Below are positions 36,892 through 46,906 of a stretch of 64,000 nt of DNA, piece after piece (within the stretch, counting starts at the first letter, position 1; each line of letters starts with the position of its first letter). The translations under genes were made by a program, and so were the position numbers. Where the stretch lies: assembly GCF_001662075.1 (NCBI RefSeq), contig NZ_LYPL01000004.1, forward strand, positions 124,001 to 188,000. The letters run 5' to 3'. The stretch comes from Rhizobium bangladeshense. Its GTDB lineage: Bacteria > Pseudomonadota > Alphaproteobacteria > Rhizobiales > Rhizobiaceae. The notes beneath the pieces were generated by a model. It was not told the DNA's origin. It searched no databases and saw only the letters and a list, made by a program, of their open reading frames with translations.

Positions 36892-37862
36892 TGGCAAGAT
36901 CGTACCTGTGGATACGACGGAACCTCTTCAGCAGTCTTTTCGATTCCGTTTTGTCGATACTTGTGCTCGCGCTGCTCGTTTGGGCTTCGGCGCGCTTGCT
37001 AGGCTGGGCACTACACGATGCACATTGGCGCGGCATATATGAAAGCCGACGCCTTCTGCTGGTTGGCTTATATCCGCCGGAGGACATATGGCGGACGTGG
37101 GTAATGCTTGGGGTCGTAGCCGTTGCGATCGGCGCCATGATGCTCCCCAAGCTACGTCGTTTTCCGATTTTGATCTTCCTGGTCGCGAGTGCAGCCGCAA
37201 TTTTGGTTTTGGCGCCTCCGGGATTTGATCGCTGGGGCGGCCTGCTTCTGAGCCTTATGCTCGCTGTGATTGTCTCAGCTGCATCCCTGCCGCTTGGTGT
37301 CCTGCTAGCCTTCGGCCGGACCAGTCGTAACCCGAGCCTACGAGCCTGCTGCACCGGGTATATCGAGGTGATGCGTTCAGTTCCATTGATCCTCGTTGTC
37401 TATTGGATCTGGATCACAGTGCCGTTGTTTTTGCCTGACGGGTCAGTCTCCTCTCTCGTGCGTGGTATGATTGGTTACACCGCATTCAACGCCGCTTACG
37501 TCGCGGAATTTGTTCGCAGCGGCATCCAAGCCGTGCCGCGTGGGCAGGCGGAAGCGGCCAAGTCTTTGGGAATGTCGAATTGGACAATCTCCACCGAAAT
37601 CGTTTTGCCCCAAGCCATTCGGTTTGTTCAACCAGCCCTTGTGGGCAACGTACTCGACGTCTTCAATGGTGCAACACTGGTGTTCATTATCGGATTGACC
37701 GACTTTTTGCGAGCAGGACAGATGATCCTGGCGGATCCGGCTTCAAGCGGCACGGTCACCGAAGTGTATGTCTTTATGTTCGCCGTGTACTTCCTGATCG
37801 GTTCAGCAATCACCTTCGGAGCTCGCCGGATGGAAGCTCGTATGCAGAGGAGTGCTCGTTAA
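36891..37862 (+). CDS. aapM: Amino-acid ABC transporter permease (AapM-like)
   Basis: A 323-residue permease. Start ATG 36891 overlaps the previous stop by one base; a longer open frame upstream is discarded. After early membrane helices, the EAA loop [19 protein letters not shown] lies near residue 215 with [13 protein letters not shown] following. The last two bases of its stop overlap the start of the ATPase gene (TAATG). Confidence 0.9.
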   Translation: MARSYLWIRRNLFSSLFDSVLSILVLALLVWASARLLGWALHDAHWRGIYESRRLLLVGLYPPEDIWRTWVMLGVVAVAIGAMMLPKLRRFPILIFLVASAAAILVLAPPGFDRWGGLLLSLMLAVIVSAASLPLGVLLAFGRTSRNPSLRACCTGYIEVMRSVPLILVVYWIWITVPLFLPDGSVSSLVRGMIGYTAFNAAYVAEFVRSGIQAVPRGQAEAAKSLGMSNWTISTEIVLPQAIRFVQPALVGNVLDVFNGATLVFIIGLTDFLRAGQMILADPASSGTVTEVYVFMFAVYFLIGSAITFGARRMEARMQRSAR

Positions 37863-38644
37863 TGCCAATCCAATCCAATGGCTCCCATCCAACGATTGTC
37901 ACGTTCGCCAACGTTAACAAATTTTATGGCAGGTTCCAGGCACTATCAAATATCAGCCTGTCGGTGACAGCAGGCGAAGTTGTGGTGCTCATTGGCGCGA
38001 GCGGCTCTGGGAAATCTACCCTCATCCGATGTGTCAACGGCCTGGAGACATATCAAGACGGCTCATTGACGGTCGACGGCCATTCCATGCCGACCACGGA
38101 AGATCTCGAGTCCAGCGGTGCCAAGGCGCTGCATCAGATCAGGCGCGGTGTGGGCATGGTGTTCCAGCAATTTAATTTATTTCCGCACAAGACAGTGCTG
38201 GAAAATGTCACGCTCGCTCCAATTCGCGTTCGTGGGAAGTCTCGGGCAGACGCGGAGGCAACGGGTATGCGGCTACTTGATCGCGTTGGATTGGCAAACC
38301 AAGCACAAAAGTATCCAGGTCAATTGTCCGGCGGACAGCAACAACGTGTCGCTATCGCACGTTCTCTAGCGATGGAGCCGCACGTCATGCTGTTTGACGA
38401 ACCTACATCTGCGCTTGATCCCGAGTTAGTTGGTGAGGTGCTCGACGTCATGCGCGAGCTGCGCAATGAGGGCATGACCATGATGATCGTGACCCATGAA
38501 ATGGCATTTGCTCGCGAGGTCGCCAATCGTGTCATCTATATGGACCGAGGAGCGATTGTGGAGGTTGGTCAGCCGGAACAAATATTCGACAAACCGACGA
38601 ATGAGCGCACTCGCACCTTTCTGTCTCGTGTGTTGAAGCACTGA
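37862..38644 (+). CDS. aapP: Amino-acid ABC transporter ATPase (AapP/GlnQ-like)
   Basis: A 260-residue ATPase. Start ATG 37862 overlaps the stop of the permease gene, which rejects a longer in-frame opening upstream. Walker A is GASGSGKST near residue 45, the signature [15 protein letters not shown] near 155, Walker [20 protein letters not shown] near 177 and the H-loop IVTHEMAFA near 210. It completes the AapJQMP-like importer. Confidence 0.93.
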   Translation: MPIQSNGSHPTIVTFANVNKFYGRFQALSNISLSVTAGEVVVLIGASGSGKSTLIRCVNGLETYQDGSLTVDGHSMPTTEDLESSGAKALHQIRRGVGMVFQQFNLFPHKTVLENVTLAPIRVRGKSRADAEATGMRLLDRVGLANQAQKYPGQLSGGQQQRVAIARSLAMEPHVMLFDEPTSALDPELVGEVLDVMRELRNEGMTMMIVTHEMAFAREVANRVIYMDRGAIVEVGQPEQIFDKPTNERTRTFLSRVLKH

Positions 38645-38706
38645 GAACGACCAGCTGAGCGCTGTAGATCTGGCTCGAGTTCGCAGCTTTTTAGCTTTGG
38701 CAACCA

Positions 38707-38756
38707 TCAGTTCGATTGCTGGTGCCTCAACTTTGACTATCAGCTTATCGAACTGA
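38707..38756. repeat. Perfect 10-base inverted repeat after the transporter operon
   Basis: TCAGTTCGAT at 38707-38716 is exactly complementary to ATCGAACTGA at 38747-38756, with a 30-base spacer. It lies between the transporter ATPase stop and the asparaginase gene. It could be a long-loop terminator or attenuator stem (ATTT follows, but no good T-run) or a protein site. Function is undecided. Confidence 0.5.
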
Positions 38757-38829
38757 ATTTCATGACGCGGAGCACGTTGCAGAACTCTAGTAGGCCTGCC
38801 AGCGGGTTCCGCCGTAAATAGGTTTTAGG

Positions 38830-39807
38830 ATGGCAACGGAAATTCAAAACGCAAATATTCTCGTTTTGGCGACTGGTGGATCGATCGCGCAAACGTCAAC
38901 CGACGTTCCAACGTTGACCGGAAAGTCGCTGCTCGGCGCCATTCCCGAATTTCAAAATAAGGCCGGTATTGTCGTAGAGCAGATTTCCCAAGTTTGCAGT
39001 CCTGACGTCACTGAGGGTCATTGGCTGGCATTGGCGCGCCGCGTCAACATGGCAGCAGTAGATGACCAGATCCATGGAATTGTTGTGACGCATGGTACCG
39101 ATACTCTGGAAGAGACTGCATTCTTTCTGCATCTCACAGTCAAAAGTGACAAGCCGGTGGTCGTCGTGGGCGCAATGCGTAGGCCCTATTCACTCGGCGC
39201 GGACGGGGCGGCCAACCTCCGCGACGGAATCGTTGTCGCGGGTTGGCCAGAGGCGAGAGGTAGGGGCGTTCTTGTTGTCCTGAACTCTGAAATCCACTCC
39301 GCCCGGGATGTCTCTAAAACCAACTTCAATCTCGATGCATTCAAGTCTCCGGATTTTGGCATTCTTGGCCAGGTGGTCGCTGGGCGGCCCCGTTTTTATC
39401 GACGCGTGGAACGAAAGCATACGCTTGGCACCGCGTTCACAGCCGATTTACCGCACCTGCCACGTGTTGCGGTCGTCTACAGCCATGTTGGCGTGACACC
39501 GGACATGCTCGAGGCAATTGCGACGTCCGGGTACGAAGGCATCGTTTGGGCTGGCACCGGCAGCGGTAGCCTTCCTCAGGCAATAAGGCCAGCCGCCACG
39601 GCACTCGTGAAGAATGACGTGGCTTTCCTACGCTCATCACGCGTGAACTGCGGCCATGTCAAACGCAATGATGAAGTCGATGACGATGCGCTGGGGTTCA
39701 TCACCAGCGATACGCTCAACCCGCAGAAAGCGCGCATCCTGTTGATGCTTTCGCTCACCCAGACCAAGGACCCCGTGGAGATACAGCAGCTATTTGACAC
39801 TCACTAG
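38830..39807 (+). CDS. ansA: L-asparaginase (type I/II fold)
   Basis: A 325-residue asparaginase. The nucleophile Thr lies in LATGGSIAQT near residue 15, the second catalytic Thr-Asp pair in VVTHGTDTLEETAFFL near 88, and the conserved Lys in SARDVSKTNFN near 165. There is no signal peptide, so it should be cytosolic. It hydrolyses L-asparagine (or a close amide) to aspartate and ammonia; aspartate could go to aspA downstream. It lies between a general amino-acid importer and an M20 peptidase, so it could also act on N-substituted asparagines. Confidence 0.9.
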   Translation: MATEIQNANILVLATGGSIAQTSTDVPTLTGKSLLGAIPEFQNKAGIVVEQISQVCSPDVTEGHWLALARRVNMAAVDDQIHGIVVTHGTDTLEETAFFLHLTVKSDKPVVVVGAMRRPYSLGADGAANLRDGIVVAGWPEARGRGVLVVLNSEIHSARDVSKTNFNLDAFKSPDFGILGQVVAGRPRFYRRVERKHTLGTAFTADLPHLPRVAVVYSHVGVTPDMLEAIATSGYEGIVWAGTGSGSLPQAIRPAATALVKNDVAFLRSSRVNCGHVKRNDEVDDDALGFITSDTLNPQKARILLMLSLTQTKDPVEIQQLFDTH

Positions 39808-39909
39808 AAGAGTACCGTGCGGTGGCGTTCGTTAAAGGCTCCCCACGGCTCAACGGCGCATTAGAAGCACAACGTGCTGGCTAACCTTCACACGGGAAAG
39901 GACCGATAG

Positions 39910-41382
39910 ATGTCGAAATTGAATGGCGCATTTGCTGCGGACATGCCGGAGAAAAAGTTGAAGAGTCTAGAAAAAATTCTGAGCTACGCGGACACCAATA
40001 TAAGCGGCAGCTTAGACCGGCTTTTTCAGTTGTTGCGCATACCTTCTGTCTCCTGCGATCCGCATTATGCCGACCAATGCCAGGAAGCGGCAAGATGGTT
40101 GTCTGACGAACTCGAGAACATCGGGTTTGCCTCTTCGGTTCGGGAAACAATTGGACATCCGGTCGTTGTTGCACATCATAAGAACTCTGGCGGTCCGCAT
40201 GTCTTATTCTATGGTCACTATGATGTTCAGCCGATCGATCCACTTGATGAATGGGAGGCAGACCCATTCGACCCACAACTAAGAGTGCAGTCGAGCGGTG
40301 AAACCCATATTGTCGCGCGTGGTGCATCCGACGACAAAGGCCAGCTTTTAACGTTCATAGAAGCGTGTCGGGCCTGGAAGGCTGTGACAGGCAGCTTGCC
40401 CATAAGCGTTTCTATGTTCTTCGAAGGCGAGGAAGAGAGTGGCAGTCCCAGCATGGATGCATTTCTGGATCAAGCTGGGGCTGAATTAAGCGCAGACATC
40501 ATGCTGCTGTGCGACACATATCTTTGGAATGACGCGGTTCCAGCAGTCACTGTCATGTTCCGCGGCTTGCTTGAAGAAGAAATCGAAATCACTTGCGCCA
40601 ATCGTGATTTGCATTCGGGTGCCTACGGAAATGCTGCTCGCAATCCTATTCAGGTTCTGGCCGAGGTGATCGCCAGCTTGCGAGGCCCGAAAGGGGAAGT
40701 TGCGATCGCAGGGTTTTATGACGACGTCAAAGAACCCGGCCGAGAGCTGAAGGCCGAGTTGGATAAGCTCCATTTCGACACCGAGACGTTCCTGAACAAC
40801 GTCGGGCTGTCACAGTCTGCCGGCGATCAAACGTATTCCGTCTTGGAGCAGGTTTGGACGCGCCCCTCATGCGAAATCAACGGCATTGCGGGCGGATATT
40901 ATGGCGATGGTTTGAAGACGATCGTCCCCTCCAAGGCGACCGCGAAAATATCCTTTCGCTTGGTAGATGGCCAGGACCCTGATCTGATCCGGGCCAAGTT
41001 TCACGAGCACATCCGCACCAGAATGCCATCAGACTGCGCTGTCAAGTTCACCGAACTTGGCGGAAGCAAAGCTTCGGTCATCCCCTGTGACAGCAAGTAC
41101 CTGCGGCGCGCTCGCGCCGCATTGAAAGATGAATGGGGTTGCGACTCGGTGCTGATTGGGTCCGGTGGCTCCATCCCAATCGTCAGCGTCATGCAAAGCA
41201 AGCTGTCCATCAATTCCTTGCCAATTGGCTTTGCGCGATCCGACAATCGCCACCACAGCCCGAATGAAAAGTATGATCTCTCGAGCTTCAAAAAGGGGAT
41301 CCGGTCCTGGATCAGAATCTTGGCCGAGCTGTCAGCCGATGAGGGTAATTATGGATATCTGAAGCCGCACCCACAGGTTTGA
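39910..41382 (+). CDS. M20-family zinc peptidase/amidohydrolase
   Basis: A 490-residue M20 metallopeptidase of the dipeptidase/carnosinase branch. Metal and catalytic motifs are FYGHYDVQP near residue 99, GASDDKGQL near 138, EGEEESGS near 175 and the late NRHHSPNEKYDL near 443. There is no signal peptide. It would cleave a dipeptide or N-acyl amino acid after import. The adjacent asparaginase and FluG-like amidohydrolase suggest a shared catabolic route for an amide or peptide derivative. Confidence 0.88.
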   Translation: MSKLNGAFAADMPEKKLKSLEKILSYADTNISGSLDRLFQLLRIPSVSCDPHYADQCQEAARWLSDELENIGFASSVRETIGHPVVVAHHKNSGGPHVLFYGHYDVQPIDPLDEWEADPFDPQLRVQSSGETHIVARGASDDKGQLLTFIEACRAWKAVTGSLPISVSMFFEGEEESGSPSMDAFLDQAGAELSADIMLLCDTYLWNDAVPAVTVMFRGLLEEEIEITCANRDLHSGAYGNAARNPIQVLAEVIASLRGPKGEVAIAGFYDDVKEPGRELKAELDKLHFDTETFLNNVGLSQSAGDQTYSVLEQVWTRPSCEINGIAGGYYGDGLKTIVPSKATAKISFRLVDGQDPDLIRAKFHEHIRTRMPSDCAVKFTELGGSKASVIPCDSKYLRRARAALKDEWGCDSVLIGSGGSIPIVSVMQSKLSINSLPIGFARSDNRHHSPNEKYDLSSFKKGIRSWIRILAELSADEGNYGYLKPHPQV

Positions 41383-41410
41383 CGGTACCCCGCAGGAAAT
41401 GGAGAATAAA

Positions 41411-42784
41411 ATGGCTAAGAGAACAGCTTCAGATTTTGATCATTTGGGACCTTTCCTTTCAAAGCAGCATCCAGAGTTCCTGAAAATCTTCGAAGCGATC
41501 GACGAGCTGCCGATCGATGATGCGCATTGCCATCTGGTAACTGACCGCGAGCCGATCATGACATCAACGCGCTTCCTTGAGCGGATGTCTTTGGCAGCGA
41601 TGGACACTGTGCCCGCCTACTTCCCTGCAGGTGTTTATGATCGATGGCTCGTCGCTGACGAAAAGGTTCGACACGAGCTCAACGCGAAATTTGGGATTCA
41701 GCAAAAGATCGACGGGATCATTGGTGACATATCGCAGAGTATCTTCGTCAAGTTCCTTGTGAAAGAGATGGCGCAGTTTCTCGGCTGCGAGCCAAATCTC
41801 GAAGCTGTCATGGAGGCCAGGAATGCTCGTTCAAAGAACTGCTGGAGTTATGTAAGCAGCCTGCTTCAAGACGTCAGATATGAAAATGTCATGGTTGATA
41901 CGGGCTATTGCGAAGGCGCTTCGCGCGCGGAAATCGACCGGTATGAAGAGGGTATCCTACCGTGTCGGATGAACAGACTGGCGCGAATAGAGATGATCCA
42001 GAAAGAGCTCTTTCCGCTGGAAATCACGTTCGAGGAGTACGAGCAACGCTACACCGCTCGCCTTCTGGATTTGCTCGATGGGACGGGAAACTATGGCAAA
42101 AAGTCCTATGGGATGAAATCCTATCTTCTCCCCTACATCGGGCTGATAGAACCGCTTTATGACAGGGAAATCGCTCGAGAATCCTGGCAGGCACTGAGAG
42201 CGTCATATCACAACATCCCGACGATGGACCGCCAGTCGGAATACAACTTGTCCAAGGATCTTCGACGGTACAATTTTACCCTTGCTCTCGAAGAATGCCT
42301 GACGCGCGACATGCCAATGCAAATCCACACGGGTGACGGCGAGGCGCCGTCCGTCATCCTGCGCAATCAGGATCCGTTCTACCTGGAGGAAGTTTGCCGG
42401 TTTGATCGAGACGGGGTTATGCGCATGCCGAAAATTATCCCCCTCCATGCGGGCTACCCTTCGGTGGGAAAGGCCGCCTGGCTCAGTCACCTTTATCCGA
42501 ATTGCTATTTTGAACTGTCGATCATGACGCCCTTCGTGCACCAGAACTTGTTTCAGCGATACATGCAGGTGATGGAGGTCGTTCCGCTGTCCAAGATCCT
42601 CTACGCAAGCGACGCATTTCACGTTCCGGAATTATATTGGCTGGCCGGGCGCTGGGGTAAGCGATACCTCGCCAAGGCATTGACCGAGTATGTCGTTGGG
42701 GGGAGTCTAGACTTCGACGAAGCAATTGAGGGTGCGAGAATGATACTTTATAAAAACAACAGATCGCTGTACGCACTCGATTAG
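41411..42784 (+). CDS. FluG-like amidohydrolase (Amidohydro_2 family)
   Basis: A 457-residue TIM-barrel amidohydrolase. The start ATG 41411 has GGAG seven bases upstream; an ATG at 41399 has poor spacing. Metal ligands are the H-x-H in DDAHCHLV (near residue 40), QIHTGDG near 304, PLHAGYP near 347 and ASDAFHVPE near 401. Relatives include the N-terminal half of fungal FluG and plant nodulin-6-like proteins, some fused to a glutamine-synthetase domain. A role in hydrolysing a gamma- or beta-amide of glutamate/aspartate fits the neighbouring asparaginase and peptidase, but the substrate is unknown. Confidence 0.8.
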   Translation: MAKRTASDFDHLGPFLSKQHPEFLKIFEAIDELPIDDAHCHLVTDREPIMTSTRFLERMSLAAMDTVPAYFPAGVYDRWLVADEKVRHELNAKFGIQQKIDGIIGDISQSIFVKFLVKEMAQFLGCEPNLEAVMEARNARSKNCWSYVSSLLQDVRYENVMVDTGYCEGASRAEIDRYEEGILPCRMNRLARIEMIQKELFPLEITFEEYEQRYTARLLDLLDGTGNYGKKSYGMKSYLLPYIGLIEPLYDREIARESWQALRASYHNIPTMDRQSEYNLSKDLRRYNFTLALEECLTRDMPMQIHTGDGEAPSVILRNQDPFYLEEVCRFDRDGVMRMPKIIPLHAGYPSVGKAAWLSHLYPNCYFELSIMTPFVHQNLFQRYMQVMEVVPLSKILYASDAFHVPELYWLAGRWGKRYLAKALTEYVVGGSLDFDEAIEGARMILYKNNRSLYALD

Positions 42785-42947
42785 GCCCTCGGCCGGACTC
42801 GCTCATCTCATCGCTGCCCCTATCGGCCGGGTGACTTGACCGGCGGACTGGGTCTTCTACGCAATGGCTGCTCTATGCCTCGTACCGTTTTCTTTGCCAG
42901 GCTGCGAGCAGGTAAGCTCCCAACGGGTTGGACAGCCCGTAACGTGA

Positions 42948-43745
42948 CTATGCGCTTAATTCGGCCGTGGAATCGTCGTTTGTCTCCAATATGGTTGCCG
43001 ATAAAAGCTTCGCTGCTCGGACTAACGGTTCACGAAAGTTCTGGAGGTCGTCAAAGCTGACGCGGGCCACGGGAACCGAAACCCCAAGACAAGCTATCAA
43101 TGTGCCGCCGGGCGCAAGAATGGGGACAGCACAACCGACCACTCCCTTAACGAACTCCTCGTTGGTGCGAGCCCACTCGCTTCTTCGTGTCTCTTCCAAA
43201 ACCTGCAGGAGCGCTTCAGGATCCGTTATCGTGTGGTCGGTGTGCTGTTCCAGATGCAAAGCGCGAACAAGCTTCTCACGAGGCTTTGTGGCAAGCATGC
43301 TCAAATAGATCTTGCCGGTCGATGTGCAGTAAAGAGGAGCGCTATGACCAGGATCAAATTGCAGGCTTTGTGGGGCTTTTACTCGTACGCTGTCCACATA
43401 GACGACGGCGGTATTCCTGACGATCCCGATCTCGCATTGCTCTCCGATCTCTGCAGCGACATTTTGCAGCACGGCATGCCGCCGCGCTGTTCGAAACGCC
43501 GATCCTATCGTTTTGCCTGCCAAGGTCACGAGGTTGTTCCCGACCACGAAGCGTTTCGTTCCCGCTGCGCGCTGCAGCAGTCCACGGGACTCAAGATTGC
43601 TGATCAACCGGTGGGCGGTCGGCAACGGCAGATTGAGATTCTTGGCAATTTCTGCCGCTGTGACCGCTTTAATCTGAGCCGCGACGAAGTCGAGGATCGC
43701 GAAGGCCCGATCGAGTGGACCATCGGTTTGGATGCTGGGAGTCAT
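42948..43745 (-). CDS. IclR-family transcriptional regulator
   Basis: A 265-residue IclR protein. The winged helix is VTAAEIAKNLNLPLPTAHRL near residue 28, then a linker and a GAF-like effector domain with APLYCTSTGKIYLS near 135 and GCAVPILAPGG near 213. It lies on the minus strand facing the class V aminotransferase gene, with a perfect palindrome 36 bases upstream of its own start. It probably controls the flanking catabolic genes (ansA, M20 and the amidohydrolase on one side, aspA on the other) and itself. Confidence 0.88.
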   Translation of the reverse strand: MTPSIQTDGPLDRAFAILDFVAAQIKAVTAAEIAKNLNLPLPTAHRLISNLESRGLLQRAAGTKRFVVGNNLVTLAGKTIGSAFRTARRHAVLQNVAAEIGEQCEIGIVRNTAVVYVDSVRVKAPQSLQFDPGHSAPLYCTSTGKIYLSMLATKPREKLVRALHLEQHTDHTITDPEALLQVLEETRRSEWARTNEEFVKGVVGCAVPILAPGGTLIACLGVSVPVARVSFDDLQNFREPLVRAAKLLSATILETNDDSTAELSA

Positions 43746-43780
43746 TGATACGCCGTTTCATGATGTTTTCGATCGAAAAA

Positions 43781-43797
43781 CGGAAAGAAATTTTCCG
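43781..43797. promoter_or_regulatory. Putative IclR operator palindrome
   Basis: CGGAAA at 43781-43786 and TTTCCG at 43792-43797 form a perfect inverted repeat with a 5-base spacer. This looks like the GGAAA...TTTCC pattern reported for IclR-family operators. It lies just upstream of the IclR start (43745), so autoregulation and control of the divergent aminotransferase gene are likely. Confidence 0.6.
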
Positions 43798-44137
43798 ATT
43801 AACAATCATAGCAACGATTGACAGGTTTGAGAATGCCGCTCGTCCACAATGTACAATCATATGCATCTTTCCAAACGCTATCGCTTCTGCGCCTTTGAAA
43901 CAGGGCAAACTAAAAAGACCTTAAGGGAAGGGAGATCGAAAATCTTCCTTGGATTCTCACAAATTGGAATAAAAGAAGCTGGAAAACGATATATCGATGG
44001 ACCCAGCAAGCGTTTTAAATATGCTCTGAATGTCACTGGGCGCCCGCCTCAAAACTCGCAGCGCCGACGCGGCAGATAAATTTGCACGGATGTAATGGCT
44101 AGCTCCGCCTGCGGTTGGCTGCCAGTCGGAGAATTAA
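43798..44137. other. Divergent intergenic region
   Basis: About 340 bases separate the operator from the class V aminotransferase start. Short open frames are present but none has a convincing start or composition. It should hold the promoter of the rightward genes. Confidence 0.45.
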
Positions 44138-45304
44138 ATGAAGCAGCACTACGATGTAGCCGCGGTGAGGAAGTTGTTTCCCGCCGTCGATAAGATGACG
44201 TACCTTGACTCTGGCTTCCAGACGCCGATGTGCGCTCCCGTCAAGCGGGCGCTAGAAGCCTTCTTAAACGAAAGCTACGAAACGGCTGGGCCGAAATCCG
44301 TTTGGCTCGAGCGTATGGAGGCAACACGGACCAAAGTTGCCAACCTCCTCAATGCGACGCCAGAAGAAATCGCCTTCACAAAAAACACATCGGAGGCAAT
44401 GAACATCGCCGCCAACGCTTTGCCGCTAAAGGCCGGAGATAATGTTCTGATGATCCATGGGGATCACCCGAACAATGCCTATGCATTCTTGAACCTCAAG
44501 AAAAAGGGTGTTGAGGTTCGCTTCATCGATATGACCGAGACGGTCAATGCGGACAGCTTTCGCGCCGCGATCGATGCGAACACAAAAGCGATCTCGATGT
44601 CATCCGTTACCTTTCACGCCGGACATCGCTTTGACATCGAAAGCGTAGGCAGCCTTTGCAAAGAAAGTAATCTTTACTTCGCGATCGATATTATGCAGGC
44701 CGTCGGTGTAGTCCCTATTGACGCAAAGAAAGTTGGAGCAACATTCATCGGCTGCGGCACTCATAAAGGGCTGCTCGTTCCTCAGGGCCTGGGCCTTCTC
44801 TATTGGGATCGAACGCGGACCGAATTGGAGCCGGCCTATCTGGCGGCGATTAGTCTCAGGAATCCGCCTGCCGATTTCATCGCACGTCCTGACGACATGG
44901 TGGTAGCGGTCACGGCAGCCAGATTCGAGATTGGAAATTTCAATCTTCCGGGTATCCACGCCCTCGACGCGGCGCTCGATCTGATCGCCCAGATTGGGAT
45001 GGAGAATATTCAGGCGCATTGTTTCGAGCTTGGAGACAGGCTCATTGCCGGCCTTGATGCATTGGACATCCAATTGGTAGGACCTCGCGACCGTGCTCTT
45101 CGGGCACCCCACATCTACGTGGCTGCACTCCCCGCAGATGAATGGGTGGACTACTTTACATCCGTCGACGTCCGCGTCTCGCCGGAACGTGACGGAGTGC
45201 GGATCTCACTTGGAATGTTCAACAATGCCTCGGACATAGACCGCCTTCTGGAGGTCATACGCACTCGGCGCCAGGCAAATGGCCAATCGACGCAGGCGGC
45301 CTAG
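44138..45304 (+). CDS. Class V PLP-dependent aminotransferase/lyase
   Basis: A 388-residue fold-type I PLP enzyme of the class V group (NifS, isopenicillin-N-epimerase-like, serine-glyoxylate aminotransferase). Features are MTYLDSGFQTPM at the start, TKNTSEAMNIAANA near residue 90, the Asp of IDIMQAVGVVPID near 187, and the Schiff-base lysine in GCGTHKGLLVPQG near 208. It lies between the IclR regulator and aspA. It may deaminate, racemise or cleave the amino acid freed by the local amidase and peptidase; the reaction cannot be fixed from sequence. Confidence 0.85.
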   Translation: MKQHYDVAAVRKLFPAVDKMTYLDSGFQTPMCAPVKRALEAFLNESYETAGPKSVWLERMEATRTKVANLLNATPEEIAFTKNTSEAMNIAANALPLKAGDNVLMIHGDHPNNAYAFLNLKKKGVEVRFIDMTETVNADSFRAAIDANTKAISMSSVTFHAGHRFDIESVGSLCKESNLYFAIDIMQAVGVVPIDAKKVGATFIGCGTHKGLLVPQGLGLLYWDRTRTELEPAYLAAISLRNPPADFIARPDDMVVAVTAARFEIGNFNLPGIHALDAALDLIAQIGMENIQAHCFELGDRLIAGLDALDIQLVGPRDRALRAPHIYVAALPADEWVDYFTSVDVRVSPERDGVRISLGMFNNASDIDRLLEVIRTRRQANGQSTQAA

Positions 45305-45417
45305 GTTCGGTCGCTTCAGCGCATTTGCGCACGGGCATTCGACCGCCCGGGGCGGCCGAGGGCCTTCACGCACTAAACGCGATTTTCCGATGAGAACTCA
45401 CCAGAGGACCAAGCAAA

Positions 45418-46842
45418 TTGACCAGCGCTCCTACAATTGAACGCATCGAGAGAGATTCGCTTGGGCAGGTATGCATTCCGGCGGCCGCCTATTATGGACC
45501 GCAAACGGCGCGAGGGATTGCCAACTTCCCGATCTCAGGAATTTCGATCAGTCAGTTTCCAAACTTCATTCGGGCTCTGGCTTACGTGAAGATGGCGGCA
45601 GCGCGAGCAAACGCTAAACTTGGCGACCTCGATTTCGCCAAAGCCGATGTGATATACGCGGTTTGCGAAGAAATTCTCGCGGGGCACCATATGGGCGAAT
45701 TCCCTCTCGATGTCTTCCAGGGCGGGGCGGGCACATCGACCAACATGAACGTCAACGAGGTCATCGCAAACCGGGGCCTGGAAATCATGGGGCTGCCACG
45801 GGGACAGTATGCCGACCTACACCCAAACAACGATGTGAACCTCGCCCAATCGACTAACGACGTCTACCCCACGGCGATCCGGGTGGCGATCCTGCTCTCA
45901 CAAGGAACGCTGCAGCGTGCTCTTGGCCAACTCGCGAGCGAGCTAGAAAGCAAGGCAGAGCAGTTTTCGGGCGTGATCAAGCTTGGCAGAACCCAGCTTC
46001 AGGACGCCGTCCCAATGACCTTGGGACAAGAATTCCAGGCGTTCGCAACGACGTTGCGTGAGGATGTTGCACGCCTCGGTGAAATCAGTGCGTTCTTCCA
46101 CGAAGTGAACCTTGGCGGAACGGCAATCGGAACAGGAATAAACACGAGTCCTGAATATCAAGCCGAAGCTGTTGCTCAATTACGATTGGTATGTGGACTG
46201 CCAATCGTTGCCGCCGGCAATCTGATCGAGGCTTGTTGGGATACCGGCGCATTTGTCCTCTTCTCAGGAATGTTAAAGCGAACCGCGACCAAGCTCTCGA
46301 AGATCTGCAATGATCTGCGATTGCTTTCCAGCGGACCGCGGGGCGGCCTCAACGAGATTAACTTGCCCGCACTCCAGCCGGGCTCGTCAATCATGCCGGG
46401 CAAGGTCAATCCCGTCGTTCCGGAGGTCGTCAACCAAGTTGCCTTCCAGATCATCGGCTATGACCTCACTGTTACAATTGCTTCCGAAGCGGGGCAGTTG
46501 CAACTCAATGTGATGGAGCCGGTAATTGCGTATAATATCCTGCATTCACTTGAGCTTCTGACCAACGCCGTCGACGTGCTTCGAACAAAGTGTGTGACGG
46601 GAATCACCGCTAACATTGGGACATGCCGCAAGCACCTCGAAGCAAGTACTGCCGTTGCCACAGCACTCACGCCGGCGATCGGCTATGAGCGGGCTGCTGA
46701 ACTGGCCAAGGAGGTGCTGGCTTCCGGGAAGACTATCCGCGAGGTCCTCGCCGGGCATCTGGACCTTTCGGAGGATCTGATAGCGCAAACGGCGGATCCG
46801 CACCTTCTCACCAGCCCACGCAGATCCACAGCATCGCGATAA
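45418..46842 (+). CDS. aspA: Aspartate ammonia-lyase (aspartase)
   Basis: A 474-residue fumarase/aspartase-superfamily enzyme. The active-site loop GSSIMPGKVNPVVPEVVNQ near residue 322 and EAGQLQLNVMEPVI near 358 match aspartase more than class II fumarase. Other substrate contacts are GGAGTSTNMNVNE near 105 and GRTQLQDAVP near 195. The start is TTG 45418, with GAGG about 10 bases upstream, giving an N-terminus (IERIERDSLGQVCIPAAAYY) that fits the family. It converts aspartate to fumarate and ammonia, the natural sink for aspartate from the asparaginase. Confidence 0.9.
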   Translation: MTSAPTIERIERDSLGQVCIPAAAYYGPQTARGIANFPISGISISQFPNFIRALAYVKMAAARANAKLGDLDFAKADVIYAVCEEILAGHHMGEFPLDVFQGGAGTSTNMNVNEVIANRGLEIMGLPRGQYADLHPNNDVNLAQSTNDVYPTAIRVAILLSQGTLQRALGQLASELESKAEQFSGVIKLGRTQLQDAVPMTLGQEFQAFATTLREDVARLGEISAFFHEVNLGGTAIGTGINTSPEYQAEAVAQLRLVCGLPIVAAGNLIEACWDTGAFVLFSGMLKRTATKLSKICNDLRLLSSGPRGGLNEINLPALQPGSSIMPGKVNPVVPEVVNQVAFQIIGYDLTVTIASEAGQLQLNVMEPVIAYNILHSLELLTNAVDVLRTKCVTGITANIGTCRKHLEASTAVATALTPAIGYERAAELAKEVLASGKTIREVLAGHLDLSEDLIAQTADPHLLTSPRRSTASR

Positions 46843-46906
46843 CTGGTCGGCTGTCGGACTGGCAGACGCCACATTCAGACACTCTTGAATCCGAAGGACC
46901 CTATCG

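Noticed and set aside
37580..37861. Longer start for the AapP-like ATPase
   Set aside because: It lies wholly inside the preceding permease gene; ATG 37862 gives the normal family N-terminus and a TAATG coupling.
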